From Phyto melanocephala (taxonomy: Eukaryota; Arthropoda; Insecta; Diptera; Rhinophoridae), in contig OW799235.1 in NCBI GenBank assembly GCA_941918925.1, forward strand, positions 41,646,201 through 41,710,200: DNA of 64,000 bases, read 5' to 3'. Positions 43,747-54,370 of this stretch are shown piece by piece. A program made the position numbers and the translations under genes. The notes below the pieces were generated by a model. It did not search any database. It had not been told where the DNA came from and saw nothing but the letters and a program-made list of their open reading frames with translations. The number at the start of each line of letters is the position of its first letter. Within the stretch, counting starts at the first letter, position 1.

Positions 43747-44137
43747 CAGAAAATATACATTAGAAATTTCATGATTCTACGTTAATGCGTTTGGACACAA
43801 TTCCATTTTATTCGATGTTGGAAGGGCATGGTTTTTTTAACCTACTCTTGCATTACGAACTATAGCTCTCTTCCTAATGTTCCGATTTAGCCCATTTTCA
43901 ATACGAAACAAACCTTGTGTATAAGAAATATTCTGTCAAAATTTGACCCCCATAGCGTTTTCGGTCCGAACTCCATCGTGATTTCAACAAACGGACAGAC
44001 ATAGCTAGATCGTCATAAAATAAAACCCCGATTCAGAATATGTATACTTAATGGGGTCTAAAATGGATATTTCGATGTGTTACAAACGGAATGACAAAAA
44101 GAATATACTCCCACCATTTTTTTGGTGGCGGGTATAA
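43747..44137 (-). repeat. TATACCC-type dispersed repeat, high-coordinate part
   Basis: Continuation of 38190-38550 after the LINE. Contains ttggacacaattccatttt, ctctcttcctaatgttccg and, at its end, the family's 5' box in reverse (ccaccatttttttggtgg then cgggtataaaaa). Confidence 0.8.
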
Positions 44138-44159
44138 AAAGAGGACAGATTAGTTAACA

Positions 44160-44800
44160 GGTCGCCAGTGCTATCCAAACTTTACCAAATTTTAAGGAAA
44201 GCTCCAGGTTGGTTTAAAAGTTTATTAAAATACAAAGCGCCGATTACGAAACCAAGTACACCTCTGGCTTTATTGGCAGTCATAGTTATGTGTGGGATGA
44301 ATTTGAGTTTTGAATCAAGTAAAATTTCAAGATCCATGAAGTTATCAACCAATTCCAGCTAATAACCATTGATAACATAGTATTTCTCATTTTTACGAAT
44401 CGCATATATTTACATTTTTGAAATTAAACTCGTATCAAATTTAACCTGCACCATGTGTATGACGAACTAAGGTCATCTTGAAGACGTTTTTGTTCGTTAC
44501 TTGACGATGACTTAGGAAAACTTTAACGCCATCTGCATACATCAAAATATTGGAATATTTAATCACAAGAGGTAAGTCATTAAATAACAATAAAAAAGGG
44601 GCCCAAGGTGACCTCCCTGCAGTACACCAGATAATTTTGCAATACCACGATAATATAGAATAGCAGATTTATTTTCTGATTTATATAAAGAAACAATAAA
44701 TTTCTTCCAAACGTTAGGAAAACTACCGGATTCTATTGATGTGTTAAATACAATTGATAAGGAAATAGAAATAGCGTCGTCACAGTTAATTAAAATATTG
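44160..44800 (-). pseudogene. Jockey-like LINE RT remnant
   Basis: Minus strand, broken: SLYKSENKSA, LSGVLQGGHLGPLFLLLFND, NILMYADGVKVFLS (catalytic box YADG instead of YADD), WCRLNLI, KCKYMRF, YVINGY-like text, then LGFVIGALYFNKLLN-type text. Order and spacing match the RT palm and thumb of jockey-type LINEs. Multiple frameshifts; no ends identified. Confidence 0.65.
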
Positions 44801-44955
44801 CTAGAAATTTTTAAGCTTACCGCGTGTCTACGGTTTCTTACGGAAGAGAGTTATTAAAAGGTGTTGGGCGGCAAATTTACTTTAGTTTAGCGCAATCTGA
44901 GATATTTTTAAAAGCAAACTTTGTCCGAGGTGGGTTTTTTGTTATTTGTAGTAGA
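44801..44955. other. No feature recognised
   Basis: Short unassigned stretch between the jockey-like remnant and a MITE. Confidence 0.4.
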
Positions 44956-45197
44956 ACATGGTACAATTATCAGGTAGCATCACTAAAACAGCTGATTTTT
45001 TTTCTCTACCTTAAGGTTTAACTAAAATGTCAAATTTTGTTTATGTATGTGTATATATTGTGTACGTATATATTCTACCGCCAAAAAAACACGCACACAT
45101 ATGCTTTTTGACATTTAAGTCGTCGTTTTCCAGCAAAAAAATACATTTAGGATTTTGTTGTTGCAGAACTGAGGCTACCTGATGATTGTACCATGTA
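44956..45197. repeat. MITE, 242 bp
   Basis: Ends acatggtacaattatcagg and its reverse complement (one mismatch over 23 bases), flanked by agtaga on both sides (44950-44955, 45198-45203). No coding sequence. Superfamily unknown; a 6-bp duplication is unusual and should be rechecked. Confidence 0.65.
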
Positions 45198-45687
45198 GTA
45201 GAATAATGAACATTTGATACTAGTTTTCACATCATTGTAAATAGTAGTATACTTTAAGAATAGGCAACTTTGTTTTAACTCTTTCAGGTTTGGTGGGTGG
45301 TCAGTTTTCTAGCCACTTATTTTTGACATTTTAAAACATGCTTTGGCACTATCTATTGGAAAAGTCTTAAATAGTTACGTTTTTTAAAGTGATCTTTTAT
45401 CGTTTGGTAAAAAATTGTTGCATTAGGGTGCGCTGGTTACTTTGGTATATTTATTTAAAAATTTGGCAATCCATTGTTTTTGTATCGGGACTTTCTCTAG
45501 TTCAATAAAAATGGTTAGAGTGTTTATTATTTAGCAAGTTTAGTGTTACTTTATTATCTAGTACTTGTTTTGTTGGTTTGTAATAACATCAATATTTTAT
45601 ATAGTGTATTTGTCGATAAATGACGTAAGTAATATGGTGGTTAGAATACTAACCACTGTGACTATATTAGGTTTTATATAATAAGTT

Positions 45688-47697
45688 TTTATACCCGCCA
45701 CCAAAAAAATGGTGGGGGTATATTCATTTTGTCATTCCGTTTGTAACACATCGAAATATCCATTTTAGACCCCATAAAGTATATATATTCTGAATCAAGG
45801 TTTGATTTGATGACGATCTAGCTATGTCCGTCCGTCTGTACGTCTGTTGAAAGCACGAAAAAGCTAGGGGGCTCAAATTTTGCCAGAATCTTTCTTCTAG
45901 ACAAGGTTTGTTTGGTATTGAAAATGGGCTAAATCGGAATATTAGGAAGAGAGTTATAGCTCGTAATGCAAGAGTAGGTCGAAAAAACCGTGTCCGTGGA
46001 ACATCGAATAAAATGGAATTGTGTCCAAACGCATTAACGTAGACTCATGAAACTTCGAATATATATTTCCTGGGTTAAAAAAATATTTCTCACCGAAAAT
46101 TACCTAAATCTATGCATTAGGAAAGGAGTTATCGATCAAAATGTACGAAAATTTATACCGCACAGTGTATTTTTCGGTATATTTAAAAACAAAAACGTCA
46201 TAAAAGCAACAAAATTGGATGTACGACTCTGAAATTTTGCACACTTTGCTTTTTGGTGAGAGGCTTTTCTGTAACGGAAAATCAATGTGCCACGCCTACT
46301 ATAACGCCCACTTTTCACGTTATCTACCGCTAATGAAATTTAAAAGCTCATAAAACCGCCAAAATTAGAGGTATGATGATAAAATTTGCTGCGTATATCC
46401 CTCTAGGCAATGTCATTACTGTGCCAAAAAATTAAGGTGCCACGCCCACTTTTATGCCCACCTCCGATATAACGTTTTAACTAAAATTCATATAATTTTT
46501 CTATTAATAAAGATTTTGGAATAATAAAGGGCTATATTGAAACATCTAAGTTGTACTCATTAGCAAAAACAACTTTGACACGCCTACTATAACGCCCACT
46601 TTTCACGTTATCTACCGTTAATGAAATTTAAAAGCTCATAAAACCGTTAAAATTAGAGGTATGGTGATAAAATTTGCTTCATATGTATATCCTTCTAATC
46701 AATGTAATTGTTGTGCCAAAAAGTTTAAGTGACACGCCCACTTTAACGCCTACTTCCCATAAAATGGTTTATCTTAAATTCATGTAATTTCTCTATTGAC
46801 AAAGTTTTTGGGAAAATAAAGGACTATATTGAAATATCTAACTTTTATTTGTTAGCAGAAAGTTTATTGACACGCCTACTTTAACGCCCACTTTCATTGA
46901 AAGCATTTTAGTAGCATATCGAAGTTATAAAGGGTGGTTAAATTTTAAGGACCGATGTTGAATTTAAATAAAACACAAATTATTTAAGAAATTATTATCA
47001 TTTCTTTTTAAAATGATAATATTTGTATGGTTCAATTATGTATTTAACAAAATATCGGCCAAATGGCCCCCCCCATCCTTGGCGCCACTCCTCTATCTGA
47101 TGGTCCAAATTTTCAATGACAATGTTTATGCTCAATTGTTGGGCATGATGATGAGTCGAGTTTGACTGCTCTTTTGCCACACTATCGCAAAAAACGGCAA
47201 TGGTTCCCATTCAACGAACTAAGAAGGCTTTCACAGATTTTCTAACATTTTATACAGACCTGTTTTGCAGAAATGTAAATATTTTTTTACAATTCTCCCG
47301 ATTGTGGACGAATTTGAACGATTGTGTTGATCAAAAGAATTACGAAGTGCACAAAATGCATTTTGATTTGAACGCCCATTTTTATAAAAAACCTGAATAA
47401 CTTTAAAGCGTTGCTCATTTGCGTATATTTCCACGGATCAAATTGAGTAAGTTTGAGATTGAGAAATGTCAAGTGAAATGCAGAAAATAAATTTAAAGAC
47501 TAGGTGCAGTTCACCTTTAACATGGGCCCTTAAAATTTAACCAACCTCTACAAAGAAAGTGATACATATTTTATTATAAAGAGATTATTCCATAGCGATT
47601 AAAAAAATAATAAATATTGTGCTTTAAATGTACACAAAATTGGTGGTGGGTATAAAAGATGCGGCACAGCCGAATATAGTGCTCTCTAACTTGTTCT
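45688..47697 (+). repeat. TATACCC-type dispersed repeat, best-preserved large copy
   Basis: Starts TATACCCGCCACCAAAAAAA and ends gggtataaaagatgcggcac, then gccgaatatagtgctctcta and acttgtt. The interior has two to three diverged modules of about 200 bp, each with ctataacgcccacttttcac, aatgaaatttaaaagctcat and aataaaggactatattgaaa. No protein-coding capacity recognised. Other copies are at 27903-29575, 38190-44137 (split) and 53740-54256. A mariner-like element is nested at 46930-47548. Confidence 0.75.
46930..47548 (-). mobile_element. mariner-like element with internal deletion
   Basis: The inverted ends read aagggtggttaaatttta and gaggttggttaaatttta, with TA on both sides (46928-46929, 47549-47550). 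The empty site is visible at 53820-53835, where cgaagttata runs straight into caaagaaagtg (opposite strand). Minus-strand coding text keeps the N-terminal helix-turn-helix (YANEQRFKVIQVFYKNGRSN, STIGRIVKKY) and the extreme C-terminus (NLDHQIEEWRQGWGG, HLADILLNT), with the catalytic domain deleted. Confidence 0.85.
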
Positions 47698-47721
47698 ACA
47701 TAGTTTTTTTATATTGTAAGG

Positions 47722-47988
47722 TTGTCGCGAGTACTCAATGAAAGTGATATCGAAAATGTTTTGTTTGAAGATATATCTTCTAATGGGGAAAGTATCTGCA
47801 ATCTTGATTCTGACAATAAAGATAATTATAAAGAGCAGAGCGATCCTTTTTACGAAAATGTGCAAGATGCAGCACAAAAAAAAATACAGCGCGTACTATA
47901 TGGTAATGCAGAACATGTAAACTTTCTATTTGCATTCGTAAAAATAAAACCTGTTTTTCAGGGGGAAAATTATGGTATTCGAACGTGA
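47722..47988 (+). pseudogene. Acidic ORF fragment in the piggyBac-like element
   Basis: The open frame reads RVLNESDIENVLFEDISSNG, then LDSDNKDNYKEQSDPFYENV. Acidic N-termini of this type (E/D-rich with an L..E.IE..L start) precede the catalytic domain in piggyBac transposases, but no catalytic text follows. Assignment rests on location within the TTAA-bounded element. There is no clear ATG in frame at the start. Confidence 0.4.
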
Positions 47989-48326
47989 TCGAAATTTGAA
48001 AATTCTTATTAGAATCTCTATATCTAAAGCACACCGAACTCGATCTTACGAGTACAATTTCGATCGTGATCAAATGCGGTAATTTTGCCCAGATTTTCAC
48101 AAAAACTAATTTTTTTATACTATTTGACTAAAAATACTTAACTTTTCTTGTTAATTTTTTTATGCCAACTGCCACGGTGGTTACTTTACTAACCACCCTA
48201 TTACGCAAAATACTGAAGACATAATTCTATTTTTTCTTGATTTTTATAATAAATAAGCCTTAATTAAACTAACAATACAACTGTTTTATTTTTTAAGTTA
48301 TATATGTAAAACCGTGGCTGAAAGAG

Positions 48327-48919
48327 TTAAAATAAAAGGAAAAGAAAGGGCAGTTGAGATACAGCGATCGATGATATTACATATTTTAATTTTTTTTTTA
48401 TTTATTGAAACTTTTTCATTTTACCAATATTATTAACAGAGTTAACTATTAACATCAGATTAATAAAAAAAAGAAACTACTAATATCACAGTTATAATGA
48501 AAAATTGGTCATAAAAACCGCGTATAAACTTAGAAGTTATAAGAAATTTTAAAACAATCACTAAAATGTGTCCTCAGTGGTTGCTCAGCATATTTCTTAT
48601 TATTTAAAAATCAGACGTTCTGCATTTTTCATTTGTTGTTTATATTAACTTTAGATCTTCGGCTAATGAAGGGGTATAGGGCACGGCTATACTTAATTGC
48701 TTTCTCACAAATGTGTAAGAATGTTCGGACAAAATATAACACGTCCTGTTAGATTGATTGCATTTATTAAACTGTCTTTACCAAAAGAAAGCAAAAACGA
48801 ATTTACAAACTACTAAAGATATATATGGCGTTGCCAGATTAATAATAACTAAACATGTTAAAATAAAAGAGTATTTAAAGAGTACACATAACTCGTCCTC
48901 GAGTTAGTCGTCCACTATG
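48327..48919. other. No feature recognised (ALG11 intron)
   Basis: AT-rich, with long T and A runs. No coding text or repeats shared with the rest of the window were found. Confidence 0.4.
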
Positions 48920-49582
48920 TTCGTTCAGAGTCATCATCATAATCATCGTCTACATCTGGGTATAAGGCACACCAGGGTTTCATCTTGTCGCTACTAGCAA
49001 TTGTTGAAAACTTCCTTTGGTTACGCTGAGCATCATCGACATCTTCTACGACATAACGATCAAATCTTAGGACCTTTGTATTTCACTTCAAGTTTTCTTG
49101 ACTCGCCTGTACTAGGAATAGCAAAATCTTTTCCATCGGCACAAGTGGTAATTCAATAACATTGTTTCTATGCAATCTGCTTTCCTCACGTAAAGCCCAA
49201 TCCCGTGTATTGTACTGGTCGCCATCGAAACACGTATTCCATAAGCACATGAAGCACATATTTTTAGTATAGCCCAATTGCATGCCTCTTAAAAGAGCTA
49301 CCAGTTTTAAATCTGCGCATATTTTCCACTTGTGGTCTTCATATTTAATTAACTGTATTATTTTTTTCATTGATGCGTTTGTCTCTTTAGTATTTGTGCT
49401 TAGTGCTATCAGTGCTTTTGGAAGAATCAATGAATAAGCGCCAATCTCTAGGATTATATTAATTTTGCATTGTTAAAACCAAGCCGCGGATGTCAAAAAA
49501 ACGAAACGATGCGAAAAAAAACAAATTTTCCTGAAAAATTCGTCAAATTTTTTGTTTTCAAAATACAATAAAAGAAAACAAA

Positions 49583-49952
49583 AAAATTTATTACGAATAT
49601 AGAAGAATAAGAACATGTTGAATTATGAATTGTCATTTGATAGGTGAAATTAAATATTCAACAAAATATGAAAATTAATACTAAGATTCACTAATTCAAA
49701 TTTCATTCAATTGTAACATAAATAGGAATTTTAAGTTACATAGTATTATACCGATAAAGAGTGCTGATGATGAAATCGTAGCTGATTTCGAGAATGCATT
49801 CCACTCGGCTAATATCGGAAATAATTTTTGGAAAGAATATTCCTAAAATGGTTACAATTTAATTTAATTTGAATTATAAAATTAAATAAAAAGAACAAAT
49901 GAATTTAAGCCAAAATAAAAAATGGTTCACATTAAAATTTAAGAAATTAAGG
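49583..49952 (+). repeat. Single-arm copy of the hammerhead-bearing repeat
   Basis: Matches the right arm of the foldback at 19698-19978 over its length and also contains the 45 bases (taacataaataggaatttta region) that the right arm has lost. Inserted in the transposase-like gene at 48920-50815, so it moved independently of the hAT-like element. Confidence 0.85.
49751..49818 (+). ncRNA. Hammerhead ribozyme, mutated core
   Basis: CCGATA/TATCGG outer helix, GAGTG/CACTC, CTGATGA and the stem II are all kept, but the second core strand reads GAGA (49790-49793) instead of GAAA. That change is in the invariant core and should abolish or strongly reduce cleavage. Same length (68 nt) as the two intact candidates. 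Confidence 0.7.
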
Positions 49953-50924
49953 AACCAAAAAGTTTAAATTTTTAAGATTTTTTCAAAAGCCACATTCCTA
50001 AGGAATAAAACACGGTATAAATAGTAAAACTCAATTAACAAATGTTGATTTTAAAGATTTAAGCTGCTGCAAAATCTCTTCAAGGTATATACATAAACGT
50101 GTTGCTGTGTGGTCGAGAAGAGCTTGGAGCTTCACTTCCGATAATGTTTTAGTAACGGTTATGGCATCTTCATTGGGATAACATTTTGTTTTATATTTTT
50201 TAGTAATGAATAACATGGATACACATTTTTATTGGCATTGTATAAAATTTCATATTGCTTTTTGGTGGGCTCTGCATTTACAAAGAGTGCTAAAGCTCCT
50301 TCCGCTGAAAGTTTATTCACAGGGTTGACTTCAGAAGTTGTTAATGATCACTTGCGAATTCTTGCTTTTCTTGGGGATCTCGTTATATCCATTATTAATT
50401 TAGCCGCATCATTATGTCCCGCTGCTCTTTGACTCATGGATGCAGCAAATGTGATCTTCTCTGTCGTTAATTGGTGACGAACTTCTTCCGTTTTTCTTCG
50501 CTTTGTTCTTTCACTAGCTTCATTAAATTGTTTTTGTGGTCGCCCTGAAGACGAACTGCCAAAAACTGGTATTGTTACAGTTCCTTCCAGTCATTTAGCG
50601 TTTGTGCTTAAAAAGCGGTCCTCTTTTCGTTGTGCCAAAAGCCAATATCTTCTAAAACAATTTTTGAAATATTTTAAACACTGCTTCAGTGCTAATATGT
50701 CCCCACCCCCTTGAAATTTCGCTCTGACCAAAAAATCCAATTTCTCGTCAATGGTTCCAGCATTAGATTTTATCACTATTTGGAATAGCTGTAATCTTGT
50801 GTAAACTTGTTCCATGTTGACTCTCGAAGTTACAAAACGGTTTTGATAAAGATTGTGTGCAATAACCCTTTATAAGTATTTTCCAGCGCATGCTCTTATG
50901 CGTTAATTGGATGGTAGCCTGATA

Positions 50925-52390
50925 CCTGGGTGCCCATAAATTTTTATGTACCTGTATTTATTTTTTGGAAACTTATTTTTGTGATTAATGCTTTTAATAA
51001 TTATTCTTATTAGGTACGTAAATTCATTTTTTAACATAATGAGATCAGTGAAACCTTAACACACATTTTTAATTCCACCTTTCTTCATGCATAACAAATA
51101 TAACTGTTTATGATCAAGTTTGCATTTAAAAACTTGTCAAATTATGTGTACAAAATAATAGCATAATCGGATTATTAGTTTGTTTGAAAATGGATTCCGA
51201 AGAAAAAGTGCGTGAAAAAATAATAACATTTTTTTTAAAAGATCCCAGTCGTACTTACAAATCTATTGCAAATGAGATAAAGGTGTCACGACAAACAGTT
51301 TCGCGTGTGATAAAAGTGTATAACGAACGTCGTAGTATTAAAAGGAAAGCTGGAAGTGGAGCTAAAAAAGGTATAACTGACCCACAGTTAGCTTCAAAGA
51401 TTGTTAGTCTTCTAAACCAAAATCCCAACCTCTCAAACCGTAAAGCCGCCTTAAAAGCAAACTGCTCCGATTTTCGTGTAAGGAAGGTTAAAAGATATGA
51501 AGGCCTTAAGTCCTACAAGGTTCAGAAAGTGCCAGACAGAAATTCGAAGAAAAACTTGGATGCAAAAAGTCGTGCCAAAGAACTGCTTAGAAATTTTATC
51601 AACAAATATGAGTGTTGTATTATGGATGATGAGACTTACGTTCTTGCCGACTTTTCTCAGCTCCCAGGGCGAAGTTATTATGTGGCCGATGGAAGAGGTA
51701 ATGTCGATGACCAATTTAAGTTCCAAAAAAAGACAAAGTTTCCAAAGAAGTACTTAGTTTGGCAAGCTTTATGCACGTGCGGAGAAAGAAGCAGTAAATT
51801 TATTACTACTGGGACTATCAACACTGATATTTACATCAAGGAGTGCTTGCAGAAGAGGTTGCTTCCATTCATACGAAAACACAATAAGTCAACATATTTT
51901 TGGCCCGACCTAGCGTCGTGTCATTATAGTAAATCTGCAGCAGAATGGTATGAAACAAATAATATAGTGGTAGTGCCAAAAGAAGCAAATCCACCTAATT
52001 GTCCAGAACTAAGGCCCATCCAACGTTACTGAGCTTTAGTCAAAAGAGTGCTGAAGGATACAAAACAAGTTGCTAATACTACTAAAATTTTTTCCCAGAA
52101 ATGGTCTTATTCCAGCAATAGAGTTACTAAGGATACCATCAAAACCCTCATGGTCTCAATTCTGGAAAAGGTGAAACAGTTCATCAAAAAAAACTGAATT
52201 TTTACAAAAAGCATTAATATTTTAATTTACTGTTATTTTATTGTTAAACCACGCTATTTTCATTAAAATGGATTAATTCGTTTCAAAGTTATTGCGTTTT
52301 ATTCGTGTTAGGGTTTTATCGATCTCATTCTTTATAATGTTTTGTAGAGCAGGTATATAAAAATATATTTTTAGGGAATGTCCCACTCCC
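50925..52390 (+). mobile_element. DD37E mariner-like element, degenerate ends
   Basis: The left end ctgggtgcccataaattttt...gtacctg (50927-50954) and right end caggtatataaaaat (52350-52364) followed by gggaatgtccc (about 52374-52384) are imperfect reverse complements. The total of about 1.45 kb is right for a Tc1/mariner element with a 340-residue transposase. Exact termini and TA duplications could not be fixed. Confidence 0.55.
51190..52197 (+). pseudogene. DD37E-type Tc1/mariner transposase with Glu to Gln change
   Basis: Starts at ATG 51190 (MDSEEKVREKIITFF). Helix-turn-helix: YKSIANEIKVSRQTVSRVIK, then DPQLASKIVSLLNQNPNLSN. Catalytic domain: CIMDDETYVLADF (first Asp), WQALCTCGERSSKFITTG, then YFWPDLASCHYSKSAAEW (second Asp). 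Thirty-seven residues after it, ELRPI is followed by CAA (Gln, 52021-52023) where Glu is expected. Two codons on, TAC is followed by TGA (52030-52032) where Trp is expected; the same frame then reads ALVKRVLKDTKQVANTTKIF to TGA at 52195-52197. The 37-residue spacing matches the DD37E group known from mosquitoes. Two substitutions from an intact gene. Confidence 0.9.
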
Positions 52391-53129
52391 TTATAACTAT
52401 TATCGATAATAAATAGTTGTTCAAATTTATCATTATAGGCAGGTATTAACATTGTGAAGTATTAAAAGTGATGTGAATAATAGTTGAAATCAATAATTCG
52501 AAATACATAAAAGTTTATGACGATATAAATGTATAAGAAAAAGTGCCTGATGAGCAAAAATAGAAGAAATGTGAAAATTTAAAAAAATCGTCAAAAATAA
52601 TGGCGCGAACTTACGCACACTTTTTTTCTTGTTTCTAAAATTAGAGACTCCAGATTTTATTATGGTATCAAACATTATTCGTAGAGATGCTAACCTCACT
52701 TTTTAAAATCTCTTTTTTTTAATTTTTTGCAACAAAAGTGTATATTGTTTTTTGTTTTTAGCTTTTGAACGAATTGTTTCAACATGAATATTCAACATAT
52801 TTAATTTTTTTTCTTTTTTAAATAACCTTTTGATTAAACCTTTCAGCGAAAAAAAAATCATTGTTAAATGTTTATTCGTTTAGCTGTAAAAAAATATCAT
52901 ATAAACATCCAGAAACCGAAAAAAACATTTAAATCTCATATAATTTTCTTAACTTTCCTGACTTTAGCAGGGTCTCAGAGGTACAAATCGCAACTAAAAG
53001 TCTTCAAAATTTAAAATGTAATGTTAAATATTGTTGTCTGTCGAGCTGCCTACTTAGTTTTTAAGATTTATTAAAATTCAGTTTTGCCTTTTTGGCCAGC
53101 TTTTCAGGTCAAATACTTCTCTGTGCGTT
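52391..53129. other. No gene recognised (ALG11 intron)
   Basis: AT-rich with long A/T runs; no assignable coding text. Confidence 0.4.
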
Positions 53130-53185
53130 GTGAAGGGTATATAAGATTCGGCATGGCCGAATATAGCACTCTTGTTTGTTTTTTT
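53130..53185 (+). repeat. TATACCC-type repeat, 3' terminal box
   Basis: gtgaagggtatataagattc, then ggccgaatatagcactcttg: the terminal box of the family; the preceding part is too diverged to delimit. Confidence 0.55.
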
Positions 53186-53739
53186 TCTTTTTTGTTTTTG
53201 GATTCTCAACAAAAACTTGCTCGTACTTGCTGAGTACAGGCAAGTGTGTACTCAAATATGAGCAAGTTTCTTCCTCTTAACCCGACCTTAACCCTTTTTG
53301 TCTATAAACACAAGACTTGCGCAAGTGACTTGCCTAGTCAGAAAGGGGTGTTTTTATACTGTTTTTTACTCATATGTATTTGATTGAATTTGAACTCACT
53401 TCTTAATAAACCATTGAATAAACAGACGTTTCGTTTTTTGTGCCTTGTGTTCTTTTATTCTTTAAACCGTTTGTGAACCGCAGTGGAAAATTAGTAACTA
53501 CAAGAACGACTAAGTATAATATTTTTGACAAGTTCTGGCATGTACCTATGTTAGTATGGCAAGCCGTTTATAAGTTAATCCAATAAGTGTCGTGGTAGTA
53601 GTTTAAAAAGTCGTTCTGATAAAAAAAAACAATTGCAGATTTGGATTCAGTGTCCCAAATAACCTTAAAAACAACATTCAGTTCTTATTAAATAAGGGCA
53701 CTATATTCACTAATTTGATGTACTTTTATAGCACAAAAT
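53186..53739. other. No gene recognised (ALG11 intron)
   Basis: Contains recurring words around acttgctcgtacttgc / gcaagtttcttcc / gacttgcgcaagtgacttgc near 53215-53335, possibly a decayed inverted repeat, but without definable ends. Confidence 0.35.
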
Positions 53740-54256
53740 TTATTATTTTGTTATTGAAAGTAATCGCTATGGAATAATATCTTTATACTAAAATATGTAT
53801 CACTTTCTTTGTATAACTTCGATATGCTGGTAAAATGTTTTCGTAAATTTAGTTTTTTAATGAAAGTGGACTTTAAAGTAGGCGTGTCAATAAAGTTTCT
53901 GCTAATAAATACAACTTAGATATTTTCATATAGTCATTTATTCATAGAGAAATTATATGAATTTAATTTTTCTATGGATAAAGATTTTTAAGGATTTAAG
54001 GACTCTATATTGAAATATCTAAGTTAAGTTTTTTTAATGTAGAAATTTTTAAGGTTTCATTGAATGAATAAATTTAAGAAAATAAATTAATAGCAAATTA
54101 AAGTTACACAAAGGTAAAACATATTTAAGCATAAAAAGATTATTCCATATCAACTACTGTTTAAAACAAAAAAGTAAATTATGTGCTATAAAAGTACAGA
54201 AATTTGACGGTGGGTATCAAAAATTTGCCACACCCGAATATAGTACTCTTACTTGT
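53740..54256. repeat. TATACCC-type repeat, small rearranged copy
   Basis: The first part is in minus orientation (tatcactttctttgtataac, gaaagtggactttaaagtag) and the last part in plus orientation, ending ggtgggtatcaaaaatttgc, then cccgaatatagtactcttac. It therefore looks like a copy with an internal inversion. It supplies the empty site for the mariner insertion at 46930-47548. Confidence 0.65.
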
Positions 54257-54370
54257 TAATTTGTAAATGCATTAAAGTTAATATAAAATTAATATTACAA
54301 ATAGTTTTATTTATCTACATAAAATTAAAATTTAATTCTCGTATTAAATGTAAAAAAAAAATTATCTCAC

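Larger units (their letters stand above)
45279..48326 (+). mobile_element. piggyBac-like non-autonomous element with nested insertions
   Basis: Both ends lie at TTAA (45275-45278 and 48327-48330) and start CTCTTTCAG inward. Inside, an asymmetric sub-terminal inverted repeat is present: ggtggttagaatactaacc (45636-45660) and ggtggttactttactaacc (48172-48197). Target TTAA and short ends with internal repeats fit piggyBac. Only an acidic N-terminal-like ORF fragment remains (47722-47988). The 2-kb dispersed repeat 45688-47697 is nested within. Confidence 0.65.
48920..50815 (-). pseudogene. Unclassified transposase-like gene (WRLFIDSSK family), interrupted
   Basis: Minus strand. N-terminal part from about 50815: a helical region (ETVYTRLQLFQ-like, then FRRYWLLAQRKEDRFLS), a Gly/Ser-Pro linker (GSSSGRPQKQFNEASERTKR), then AEGALALFVNAEPTKKQYEI and YPCYSLLKNIKQNVIP. 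After a 370-bp insertion (49583-49952) and a gap, the C-terminal part resumes with DWRLFIDSSKSTDS, ICADLKLVALLRGMQLGYTK, MCFMCLWNTCFDG, DWALREESR and PLVPMEKILLF. It ends with an acidic tail to about 48925. I remember the WRLFIDSSK...CGDLKV...GLQ.GYTK..CFLC.WDSR pattern from unannotated repeated proteins in arthropods and cnidarians, but do not know the superfamily. Frameshifts and stops make this copy dead. Confidence 0.6.

Noticed and set aside
54367..54370. Stop codon directly after RIRRAAR as the ALG11 terminus
   Set aside because: A consensus AG/GTGAGA donor overlaps it, and the conserved ALG11 C-terminus is found in matching phase at 37709-37799.
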